NCBI GenBank assembly: GCA_038530925.1
Contig: JBCBCG010000233.1
Location: forward strand, 1 to 5,347
Length of the DNA stretch: 5,347 nt
Origin: JALEGB01 sp038530925
GTDB taxonomy: Bacteria; Pseudomonadota; Alphaproteobacteria; Rhodobacterales; Rhodobacteraceae
Direction: 5' to 3'
The first letter of the stretch is position 1; each line of letters begins with the position of its first letter. Shown one piece after another: positions 1-5,347 of this stretch. The notes under the pieces were generated by a model. The model had not been told where the DNA came from. It did not search any database and was given only the letters and a program-made list of their open reading frames with translations. The translations under genes and the position numbers were made by a program.

Positions 1-67
1 CGTCGCAAGCGCCTGGTCCGGCCAGTCATGGGACAGCGTGGCGCCGAGCCTCAGGCCTGGAAAGCGC
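1..67. repeat. Left arm of a perfect 67-bp inverted repeat
   Basis: Bases 1-67 are the exact reverse complement of 141-207, with no mismatch, and pairing stops at once at 68/140. The arm is a fold-back copy of xdhC coding sequence and not a gene start. Read on the plus strand it gives an in-frame ATG at 28 and 13 residues (28-66) with no resemblance to XdhC. Family-like sequence begins exactly at 67. The repeat may continue left of base 1. The most likely cause is a chimeric fold-back at a contig end. Confidence 0.95.
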
Positions 68-531
68 TTCAGCCGATGGCGGCGGCGGCGGGCTACGACG
101 TCTGCGTAATCGACCCGCGCGCCGCTTTCGCCACAGAGGCGCGCTTTCCAGGCCTGAGGCTCGGCGCCACGCTGTCCCATGACTGGCCGGACCAGGCGCT
201 TGCGACGCTGGGGCTCGATGCGCGCACCGCGGTCGCCTGCTTCAGCCATGATCCCAAAATCGACGATCCGGCGCTGATCGCCGCGCTCGGCTCCGAGGCG
301 TTTTACATCGGCGCGCTCGGCTCGACGCGCAGCCACGCCAAGCGCGCCGAGCGGCTGCGGGCCGCCGGCCTCGGCGACGCCGCGATCGCGCGCATCGACG
401 CGCCGATCGGGCTCGATATCGGCGCGCGCACGCCGGCGGAGATCGCGCTTTCCACGCTTGCGGCGATCACCGTCGCCTTGCGCCGCGGGCCGGACGCGTT
501 GCGCGCCCGCGCGGCGGAGCCTGCGGCGTGA
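67..531 (+). CDS. xdhC: XdhC family protein, C-terminal Rossmann half (5' part missing)
   Basis: This is the second half of an XdhC-type protein. XdhC factors bind molybdenum cofactor and assist its sulfuration and insertion into xanthine dehydrogenase-type enzymes in the cytoplasm. About 154 genuine residues are visible. They begin LQPMAAAAGYDV, followed by the nucleotide-fold strand VIDPR (109-120), SHDPKIDDP (244-270), YIGALGSTRSHAKR (304-345) and PIGLDIGARTPAEIA (403-447). All are typical of the XdhC C-terminal Rossmann domain. The usual preceding glycine-rich segment (GAVHIAQA-like) is absent because bases 1-67 are a fold-back copy. The frame stays open to base 1 and the ATG at 28 is a false start. 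The TGA stop (529-531) overlaps the GTG of the next gene. The matching N-terminal half lies on the opposite strand at 1219-686, so the two halves probably belong to one gene. Confidence 0.88.
   Translation, partial: LQPMAAAAGYDVCVIDPRAAFATEARFPGLRLGATLSHDWPDQALATLGLDARTAVACFSHDPKIDDPALIAALGSEAFYIGALGSTRSHAKRAERLRAAGLGDAAIARIDAPIGLDIGARTPAEIALSTLAAITVALRRGPDALRARAAEPAA
141..207. repeat. Right arm of the 67-bp inverted repeat (native copy)
   Basis: This is the genuine copy of the repeat, lying within xdhC and encoding the conserved stretch around RFPGLRLGATLSHDWPDQ. A 73-nt spacer (68-140), itself good XdhC coding sequence, separates it from the copy at 1-67. Because the arm is ordinary conserved protein-coding sequence, it is not a transposon end or a recombination site. 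Confidence 0.95.
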
Positions 532-683
532 TCTTCGGCGAGACGCCCGTGGACGCGGCGGAGGGCTGCGTGCTCGCCCATTCGGTCCGCGCCGGCGGGC
601 GCGTCTTCAAAAAGGGCGCGGCGCTGACCGCCGAGGCGATCGCCGCGCTTCGGAAAGCCGGCGTCGCTTCCGTGATGGCGGCC
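528..683 (+). CDS. Molybdopterin-binding / MocA-like protein, N-terminal fragment
   Basis: The gene starts with GTG at 528, overlapping the TGA of the XdhC frame (GTGA), which is a tight translational coupling. The first 52 residues (VIFGETPVDAAEG...LAHSV...KKGAALTAEAIAALRKAGVASVMAA) match the start of the alphaproteobacterial proteins that join a molybdopterin-binding domain to a MobA/MocA-like nucleotidyltransferase. These proteins usually follow xdhC and act in the late, cytidylylation-type step of molybdenum cofactor synthesis. After about base 683 the family-like sequence ends. The frame continues to a stop at 804-806, but that tail is antisense xdhC and meaningless. The full protein is normally several hundred residues, so most of it is missing. 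The family call rests on a short N-terminus. Confidence 0.7.
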
Positions 684-693
684 TCAATCGCCA
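676..693. other. Inversion junction between two oppositely oriented segments
   Basis: Plus-strand coding (MocA-like N-terminus) ends and minus-strand coding (XdhC N-terminal half) begins here. The best estimate of the break is 683-688: codon 52 of the plus-strand gene ends at 683, and XdhC codon 178 covers 688-686. A short inverted repeat, TGGCG (676-680) and CGCCA (689-693) with an 8-nt loop, sits at the break. This is the kind of microhomology often seen at template-switch junctions, although 5-bp matches are common by chance in GC-rich DNA. Confidence 0.75.
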
Positions 694-1219
694 GAAACCG
701 CGCCTCCTCCGGCCCGCTAAAGCCGGAGCGGTCGCGGGCGAAAGCTTCGGGCGCGGCGCCGGGCGCGAGAAAGCGGCGCTCCCAGCTCTCAAGATCGATC
801 TCATAACCGAGGCTCTCGCGCGCCGCCCGCGCGGCGATCAGGCGCTCGAGATCGGCGCGCGGCATGCCCGGCGCCGCCGCCGCATCCGCGACGATCGGAT
901 CAACCAGCACGGCGATGCGCCCGCCGCAGGCGAGCCCGACCGCGAAGGCGTCTTCATCGGAGACGCCGTATTCCAGCCGCCGCGGCCGTCCGTCGGCGAT
1001 CGCCTCCAGCGCTTCGGCGGCCACAGCAGCCTCGACGCAGCCGCCCGAAACGGAGCCATGCAGCTCCCCCTCCGAAGAGACGGCGAGCCGCGCGCCGGGC
1101 TGCCGCGGCGCCGAGCCCCAAATCGTCAGCACCGTCGCCAGCGCCGCGCCTTTGCCCTCCGCCAACCAAGCCGCCGCCTGCTCAGGGCTTTGATCATGCG
1201 CCAGTTCCGCTTTCGTCAT
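686..1219 (-). CDS. xdhC: XdhC family protein, N-terminal domain half (3' part displaced)
   Basis: This is the N-terminal half of an XdhC/CoxI-type maturation factor for molybdenum hydroxylases. About 178 genuine residues run from the ATG at 1219. They include GSAPRQPGARLAVSSEGELHGSVSGG-type sequence with the signature SVSGGCVE (residues 56-63), then YGVSDEDAFAVGLACGGRIAVLVDP (84-108) and the interdomain linker ending DRSGFSGPEEARFLAI (163-178). In two-domain XdhC proteins this linker is followed by a Rossmann domain, and that domain sits on the plus strand at 67-531. About 20 residues between the halves are missing. The minus frame continues to a stop near 467, but the extra 72 residues are antisense of other genes. 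The start overlaps the VWA stop as ATGA (1216-1219), which indicates translational coupling. Confidence 0.88.
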
Positions 1220-2544
1220 CGCTCCCCGCTCTTCGCCTGTTCATGCGCGCCGGCCGCGGCCATCGCCGCCAGGAGGCGCGCTTTCTCGCCGCCATCCTCG
1301 CCGCCGCTCAGCGCCGCGGCGAGCGCGTCCAGACTGTCGATATTGTGAACCGCGCGGAAGCTGTCCACCTGCGGCAGCAGCGCCTTCACGCCGCCCGCTT
1401 GGGCTGAGAACCCATCCCAGCGCAAAAGTGGGTTGAGCCAGATCAGGCGGCGGCATGAGAGCCTCAGCCGCTCCGCCGCGCGGGCCAGGCGCTCTGGGTC
1501 GTCGCGGTCGAGCCCGTCGGTGACCAGCAAAACCACGGCGCCGGGCCCGAGCACGCGCCGCGACCACAGGGTGTTGAACGTCTCAAGACAAGCGCCGATG
1601 CGCGTGCCGCCCTCCCAATCTTGCGCCTCGCGCCCAGCGCCGGTCAGCGCGTCGTCCACATCGCGCGCCGCCAGATGCCGCGTGATCCGCGTCAGCCGCG
1701 TGCCGAAGACGAAGCTCTCGACGCGCGCCCAGCTCTCCTCGCCCGCGCGCGCCGTTCCGAGCCGGGCGCGGTTTGTGAGACCATGGAGGAAATGCAGCAG
1801 CATCCTGCTGTAGCCGCTCATCGATCCGGAGATGTCGGCGAGCACGATCAGGCTCGGGCGCCGCGGGCGGGCGGCGCGGCGGCGTAGATCGAAGGGCTGG
1901 CCGCCATGGCGGAAGCTGGCGCGGATCGTGGCGCGCCAGTCCGGCGCGCGGCCGCGGAGGGCGGGGCGGCTGCGGCGCGAGATCAGCTTCGGCGCGGGAA
2001 GGCGCAGGCGGGCGAGCGCGGCTTTGGCCGCTTCGATCTCGGCGGTGGTCATCTGCTCGAAATCGGTGCGGCGGAGTTTCTCGTCGGCGGAGAAGGCGAA
2101 GGTCGCGTCGAGTTCGATGCGCTCGTCTCGTTCAGCGCTCTGCGGCGGCGCCGGCGGCGGCTGATCCGCGGTCAGCGCCTCGCGCGCGCGCGTGTCCGCG
2201 GCTTGCTTGGGCTTCTCCTCGCGCGGGACGGTGGTCTCCGAAAGGAGCGCCGCCAGCATGCGCTCCATGACTTGCGGATCGCGCCAGAAGAGCTTGAAGG
2301 CCGCGGCGAAGGCGGCGCGATGCTCGGGCCGCGAGACGAAGCAGGCGTGAAGCGCCCAGTAAAAATCCGCCTTCGATCCAAGGCCGAGCGCCTCGACCGC
2401 CCGCGTCGCCTCAAGGATCCGGCCCGGCCCGACCGGCAGCCCCGCTTTGCGCAGCGCGCGCGCGAAATGGGCGATGTTGTCCGGCAGGCGGCCAGGCGCG
2501 GCTTCGCCGTTCCGCGGCGCGTCCGGCGTTGGGAAATCCGGCAT
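1216..2544 (-). CDS. CoxE-like VWA domain protein
   Basis: This 442-residue cytoplasmic protein has a C-terminal von Willebrand A domain of the CoxE type. The MIDAS metal site is DISGS (D237, S239, S241), with a further Thr in EGGTRIG (T314) and Asp in VTDG (D343). The N-terminal third (about 18-105) is the helical region typical of the family (LPDNIAHFARALRKAGLPVG...). A proline-rich charged linker follows at about 107-140. CoxE works with the MoxR-type ATPase CoxD in maturing the active site of CO dehydrogenase, and relatives accompany other molybdenum hydroxylases. Position just before xdhC supports that role. The frame is open to an ATG at 2736, but that extension overlaps the upstream gene and is arginine-rich noise. 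The ATG at 2544 has GGAG 7 nt upstream and begins MPDFPTPDAP. The partner ATPase gene is not in the window. Confidence 0.92.
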   Translation of the reverse strand: MPDFPTPDAPRNGEAAPGRLPDNIAHFARALRKAGLPVGPGRILEATRAVEALGLGSKADFYWALHACFVSRPEHRAAFAAAFKLFWRDPQVMERMLAALLSETTVPREEKPKQAADTRAREALTADQPPPAPPQSAERDERIELDATFAFSADEKLRRTDFEQMTTAEIEAAKAALARLRLPAPKLISRRSRPALRGRAPDWRATIRASFRHGGQPFDLRRRAARPRRPSLIVLADISGSMSGYSRMLLHFLHGLTNRARLGTARAGEESWARVESFVFGTRLTRITRHLAARDVDDALTGAGREAQDWEGGTRIGACLETFNTLWSRRVLGPGAVVLLVTDGLDRDDPERLARAAERLRLSCRRLIWLNPLLRWDGFSAQAGGVKALLPQVDSFRAVHNIDSLDALAAALSGGEDGGEKARLLAAMAAAGAHEQAKSGER

Positions 2545-2551
2545 CAAAACG

Positions 2552-2555
2552 CTCC
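2552..2555 (-). promoter_or_regulatory. Ribosome binding site deciding the VWA gene start
   Basis: On the minus strand GGAG lies 7 nt before the ATG at 2544, within the 32-nt gap after the previous stop. It favours a 442-residue protein over the longer 506-residue reading from 2736. Confidence 0.75.
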
Positions 2556-2576
2556 AATGCCCGCGCGGCGGCGCGG

Positions 2577-3074
2577 TTAGCCGCAAACGCCGAGGCCGCG
2601 CCACGTCGCGCAGCTCCTTTGGCCAAGATGGGTGTGGCGCGCCGCGGGCGTCGCGGCGCAGCCGGCGTCGCCATAGATGCGGCCGGAGATGCGGAAGTTC
2701 ACGGGTCCTGCATAGCGCGCCTCGGCCTCGCAACACAGCGTCCGGATCGCCGCTTGCGAGGGCGAGCGGCCGCGGAGCGAATAGACCTGGACGCCGTCGC
2801 GCGCGCAGGCGGCGGGCGGGCGGGCCGCGTCGCTGCGCAAATGGGCGGAGAGGCAGCGATCAAGGCTGGCGGAGGCGCGGCGCCGGGCCTCGTTCGCGCG
2901 CACGGCGGAGCGCCGCGCGCGCGCCTCGGCGAAATCGAATGGGCGAAAGCTCGCGCCGGCCACCGGCTCGACACGGTAGGAGGCTTGGCATTGCCGCGAT
3001 TTGGCGGCTTCGGCCTGGAAGGCGAAGGCGCTCAGCGCGCTCGCCGCGACCAGCATCGTCAGCATTGGTTTCAT
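2577..3074 (-). CDS. Secreted cysteine-rich protein of unknown function
   Basis: This 165-residue protein has a clear Sec signal peptide: MKPMLTMLVAASALSAFAFQ, then AEA and probable cleavage after residue 23, giving a periplasmic or extracellular product. The mature part has eight cysteines (29, 74, 90, 114, 115, 139, 155, 164), an even number compatible with four disulfides. The Cys114-Cys115 pair is adjacent. Residues 46-73 are rich in Arg and Ala and probably helical. No lipobox, membrane anchor or enzyme motif is visible, and I do not recognise a family. It lies 33 nt after the MBL-fold gene and 32 nt before the VWA gene, so it is probably cotranscribed with them. The ATG at 3074 is preceded by GGGGG with 9-nt spacing; Met4 is a possible alternative start. 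Confidence 0.85.
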   Translation of the reverse strand: MKPMLTMLVAASALSAFAFQAEAAKSRQCQASYRVEPVAGASFRPFDFAEARARRSAVRANEARRRASASLDRCLSAHLRSDAARPPAACARDGVQVYSLRGRSPSQAAIRTLCCEAEARYAGPVNFRISGRIYGDAGCAATPAARHTHLGQRSCATWRGLGVCG

Positions 3075-3083
3075 GCGATCGAT

Positions 3084-3088
3084 CCCCC
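3084..3088 (-). promoter_or_regulatory. Probable ribosome binding site of the secreted protein gene
   Basis: A GGGGGA-like run on the minus strand ends 9 nt before the ATG at 3074. It supports that start. Two CGATCG palindromes (3076-3081 and 3090-3095) flank it and could form a weak hairpin with the site in the loop, but the stem is only 6 bp. Confidence 0.45.
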
Positions 3089-3107
3089 GCGATCGGTCGT
3101 GCGCTCC

Positions 3108-4067
3108 TTACTCTGAGCGGGAGTCTGAGCCGGGCTCTCGCGCGCTCGTCAAGGCGAAGCGCGCCGCGGCGCCGACGCGCCCGCCCTCAGGCGCGGCGCG
3201 GCCGCGCTCCCAGAGATCGATGAGATGCGCCAGCATATTCCGCTCGGCGAGCGGCAGCAGGCGCGGATCGAGCGCGCGATAGATCGCGCGCGCAAGCTCC
3301 GCCGGCGTCTTGGCGCCGCTCTCCAGCGCCGCGAGCGCCGCAGCCTCGCGGCCCTTGCGATGGGCGATCAGTTCGGCGAGCCGCGCCTGCGGCTCGGCGA
3401 TGGTCGCGCCATGGGCTGGCAGGAAGAGCGGATCGTCGCGCGCGGCGAGGCGCGCCAGGCTCGCCATATAGGCGCCCATATCGCCGTCCGGCGGCGAGAC
3501 GATGCTGGTTGACCAGGCCATGACGTGGTCGCCGCAAAAAAGGGCGTAAGCCTCGCCGTCCGCCGCCTCCAACGCGAAGCTGAGATGGTTCGCGGTGTGA
3601 CCGGGCGTGTGCAGCGCGCGAAGGCGCCAGGGCTCGCCGTTCGGCGGGGCGGCGATCTCGTCATCGGCGAGCCGGCGATCCGGTGCGAAAGAAAGATCCG
3701 CGCCTTCGCCGCCGCCGAGGCCCGCCGCGGCGCCCTCCGCCTCCGCAAGCCGCCGCATGACCGCGCGCCGCCCGGCGTGGTGATCGCCGAAGGCCAGGAT
3801 CGGCGCGCCGAGCGCCTCGGCCGCCGCTTGGGCGCCGGCGCTGTGATCGAGATGACTATGCGTGACGAAGACGCCGAACACCGGCCGCCCGCCGGCCGCG
3901 TCCTTCATCGCCGCGAGATGCGCCGCGTCCTCCGGTCCAGGATCGATCAGCGCCAGCGCCTCGCGCCCGACCAGAAAGCTGTTCGTGCCCTCGGCGGTCA
4001 TCGGGCTGGGATTGTCCGCCGTGATCCGCAAAACCGGCGGCGCGCCGCCGGCGATCTCGATCTCCAT
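3108..4067 (-). CDS. MBL-fold metallo-hydrolase, LACTB2-like with winged-helix tail
   Basis: This 319-residue cytoplasmic hydrolase has the metallo-beta-lactamase fold. The metal-binding motif THSHLDHSAG supplies H70, H72, D74 and H75. Further ligands are H157 (HTPGHTANH), D180 (FCGDHVM) and H219 (PAHG), so both zinc sites look complete. The start MEIEIAGGAPPVLRITADNPSPMTAEGTNSFLVG-type sequence and the C-terminal segment 225-290 (RLAELIAHRKGRE...ELARAIYR...NMLAHLIDLWERG) match the beta-lactamase-like protein 2 group with its small winged-helix domain. Human LACTB2 is an endoribonuclease; bacterial substrates are mostly unknown, so no reaction is assigned. It is the first gene of the minus-strand series. 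The ATG at 4067 has GGAAGG 7 nt upstream. The last 30 residues are a polar extension. Confidence 0.93.
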   Translation of the reverse strand: MEIEIAGGAPPVLRITADNPSPMTAEGTNSFLVGREALALIDPGPEDAAHLAAMKDAAGGRPVFGVFVTHSHLDHSAGAQAAAEALGAPILAFGDHHAGRRAVMRRLAEAEGAAAGLGGGEGADLSFAPDRRLADDEIAAPPNGEPWRLRALHTPGHTANHLSFALEAADGEAYALFCGDHVMAWSTSIVSPPDGDMGAYMASLARLAARDDPLFLPAHGATIAEPQARLAELIAHRKGREAAALAALESGAKTPAELARAIYRALDPRLLPLAERNMLAHLIDLWERGRAAPEGGRVGAAARFALTSAREPGSDSRSE

Positions 4068-4074
4068 CGCCGCG

Positions 4075-4080
4075 CCTTCC
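4075..4080 (-). promoter_or_regulatory. Ribosome binding site of the MBL-fold gene
   Basis: GGAAGG on the minus strand lies 7 nt before the ATG at 4067 and supports this start. Confidence 0.65.
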
Positions 4081-4126
4081 CTTCATCCTTCGCGCTCGCT
4101 TCGCATCAGAGCGCGGGCGCGAGGCG

Positions 4127-4132
4127 GGTCAA
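4127..4132 (-). promoter_or_regulatory. Possible -35 element for the minus-strand gene series
   Basis: TTGACC on the minus strand resembles a sigma-70 -35 box. Seventeen nt further on is CTGATG, a poor -10 box. The location, about 60 nt before the MBL-fold start in a divergent spacer, is sensible, but the match is weak. Confidence 0.3.
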
Positions 4133-4154
4133 TAGGCGTCGGGCGCGAAAGAGC

Positions 4155-4160
4155 CTATAA
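4155..4160 (+). promoter_or_regulatory. Consensus -10 box in the divergent spacer
   Basis: TATAAT is a perfect -10 hexamer in otherwise GC-rich DNA, 52 nt before the histidine kinase start, giving a leader of roughly 45 nt. No good -35 box lies 16-18 nt upstream (about ATAGGC), so the promoter may need an activator. The whole spacer 4068-4211 holds nothing else I can identify: no terminator or strong operator repeat. Confidence 0.5.
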
Positions 4161-4211
4161 TGGGAACTCGGTTAGGATCATCGCCGCTTTAAATCGCTGC
4201 GGCCTTTGTGA

Positions 4212-5347
4212 ATGAGCGCGCCCGTGACGGGATTTTTCAAACGGCTTTCGCCGACCAGCTTGTTTTGGCGCTCGGTGCTGATCGTCGTGCTGCCGATGCT
4301 TCTGCTGCAATTGATCGTCGCCTCGCTGATCATTCAGCGGCATTTCGACGGTGTGACGCGGCAGATGAGCCGCTCCGTCGCCTCGGAGCTGCATTTCGTG
4401 GTGTCCTCGGCGAACGCCGCGAACACCTTCGCCGCCGCGCGGCAAGAGGTGGCGCGCGCCGCCCGCACCTTGTCGGTCGCGATCCAGATCCGGCCCGACG
4501 CGACCATCCCGCCGAACGTCGACCCGGCGTTCTTCGATGTGATCGGCAATGCGGTGGAGGAGTCGATGCGCGATGTGCTGCTCGGGCCGTCCTTCGTCGC
4601 CTATGACCGTCAGCGCAAATTGGTCGATGTGCGCGTGAACACGCGCTGGGGCGTGCTGATGGCCGAATTGCCGCGCAAGCGGATGATCGCCTCGAACCCG
4701 CATCTGCTGTTGACCTGGATGGCGGCGGCGGCCGCGGCGCTGATCGCGGTCTCGCTCCTCTATCTGCGCAATCAGATCCGCCCGGTTCAGGAGTTGGCGC
4801 ATGCGGCCGAAGCCTTCGGCAAAGGGCGCAGCGTGCCGGTGAAGATCGCCGGCGCGGCCGAGGTGCGCATGGCGGCGAGCGCCTTTCTCGATGCGCGCAC
4901 TCGGATTGAGAAGCATATCGAGCAGCGCACACGGATGCTGACGGGCGTCAGCCACGATCTGCGCACGCCGCTGACGCGGATGAAGCTGGCGCTGGAATTC
5001 ATGCAGGAGACGCGCGAGGTCGGCGAGCTCCGCCACGATGTGCGCGAGATGGAGCTGATCCTTGATGAGTTCCTGGCCTATGCGCGCGGCGATCAGGGCG
5101 AGGATTTCGTCACCGTCGACGTGCAGGCGCTGGCGCAGGAGGTGGTGAGCGAAGCGCGGCGCAGGGGCGGGACCGTGTCGCTTTATGAGCAGATCGAAAC
5201 GCCGGACGCGCTGCAGATCAAACTGCGCCAGCAGGCGATGAAGCGCTGCCTGCACAATCTTTTGGACAATGCGCTCAGCTATGGTCAGAAGGCGCTGGTC
5301 TCGCTGACGGTGGGCCGCTCCTTCATCGAGTTCGCGATCGAGGATGA
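4212..5347 (+). CDS. EnvZ-type sensor histidine kinase (truncated at window end)
   Basis: This is an inner-membrane two-component sensor of which 378 residues are visible, open to the window edge. In order: a short cytoplasmic N-terminus (MSAPVTGFFKRLSP), TM1 about 21-41, a periplasmic sensor loop about 42-160, TM2 about 164-185 (LLLTWMAAAAAALIAVSLLYL), HAMP about 186-238 beginning at RNQIRPVQELA, and the dimerisation/phosphoacceptor H box GVSHDLRTPLTRMK with H248. The ATPase domain follows with N box HNLLDNALSYG (N349, N353). The window ends at AIED, just before the expected DxGxG motif, so roughly 70-80 residues are missing. A TGA immediately before the ATG (4209-4211) closes the frame upstream. 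No good Shine-Dalgarno precedes 4212, and GTG at 4224 is the next alternative. The opening resembles EnvZ/OmpR-type kinases of Rhodobacterales. No response regulator gene is in view; the partner may lie downstream. It is divergent from the MBL-fold gene. Confidence 0.93.
   Translation, partial: MSAPVTGFFKRLSPTSLFWRSVLIVVLPMLLLQLIVASLIIQRHFDGVTRQMSRSVASELHFVVSSANAANTFAAARQEVARAARTLSVAIQIRPDATIPPNVDPAFFDVIGNAVEESMRDVLLGPSFVAYDRQRKLVDVRVNTRWGVLMAELPRKRMIASNPHLLLTWMAAAAAALIAVSLLYLRNQIRPVQELAHAAEAFGKGRSVPVKIAGAAEVRMAASAFLDARTRIEKHIEQRTRMLTGVSHDLRTPLTRMKLALEFMQETREVGELRHDVREMELILDEFLAYARGDQGEDFVTVDVQALAQEVVSEARRRGGTVSLYEQIETPDALQIKLRQQAMKRCLHNLLDNALSYGQKALVSLTVGRSFIEFAIED

Noticed and set aside
1..207. 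Inverted repeat as the ends of an insertion sequence, a phase-variation switch or a terminator
   Set aside because: One arm and the loop are conserved XdhC coding sequence, the loop is only 73 nt, and there is no transposase, recombinase or T-tract.
458..1348. Plus-strand open frame of 296 codons
   Set aside because: It crosses the junction near 683, overlaps genuine genes on both strands and reads as arginine-rich low-complexity sequence.
1906..2580. Plus-strand open frame of 224 codons opposite the VWA gene
   Set aside because: It is antisense to the VWA coding region with its MIDAS residues, and its translation has no recognisable domain.
2545..2736. 64-codon N-terminal extension of the VWA protein
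   Set aside because: It overlaps the secreted protein gene and is arginine-rich. The ATG at 2544 has a well-placed GGAG and gives a family-like N-terminus.
3075..3107. Possible terminator or regulatory hairpin between the MBL-fold and secreted protein genes
   Set aside because: Only a 6-bp CGATCG stem is present with no T-tract. Such palindromes are frequent by chance in this composition.
4155..5255. Long minus-strand open frame of 366 codons opposite the histidine kinase
   Set aside because: It is antisense to a clear kinase with H and N boxes. Its translation is rich in His, Arg and Gln, as expected from a GC-rich shadow frame, and shows no family motif.

Overview
This is a very GC-rich window whose gene content suggests an alphaproteobacterium. 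The gene order around XdhC and the EnvZ-like kinase resembles Rhodobacterales or Hyphomicrobiales, but the sequence alone does not fix the order. Almost every base is coding. No RNA genes, CRISPR arrays or insertion sequences are visible.

Layout. From 4067 leftwards on the minus strand runs a compact gene series that looks like one operon. It holds an MBL-fold hydrolase of the LACTB2-like type with a winged-helix tail (4067-3108), a small secreted cysteine-rich protein of unknown function (3074-2577), a CoxE-like VWA protein (2544-1216) and the N-terminal half of XdhC (1219 to about 686). The gaps are 33 and 32 nt, followed by a 4-nt ATGA overlap. A short spacer (4068-4211) with a perfect TATAAT box separates this series from a divergent EnvZ-type sensor histidine kinase. 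The kinase starts at 4212 and runs off the right edge just before its ATP-binding G box.

The VWA, XdhC and molybdopterin-binding/MocA-like genes form a known type of accessory cluster for maturing molybdenum hydroxylases (xanthine dehydrogenase / aerobic CO dehydrogenase family). No hydroxylase subunits and no MoxR-type ATPase (CoxD) lie in the window.

The most important observation is that the left 0.7 kb is structurally scrambled. The N-terminal half of XdhC is on the minus strand and stops matching the family at about 686. The matching C-terminal half is on the plus strand (67-531), followed by the first 52 codons of the next gene (528-683), which breaks at the same junction. Base 67 is also the inner end of a perfect 67-bp inverted repeat (1-67 against 141-207), and XdhC homology stops exactly there. 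Two fold-backs within 700 bp, with about 20 codons of XdhC missing, look much more like a chimeric amplification or assembly product at a contig end than a natural inversion. Genes predicted across 1-806 should not be taken at face value. I see no previously undescribed system. The least explained real gene is the cysteine-rich secreted protein inside the molybdenum-maturation series.
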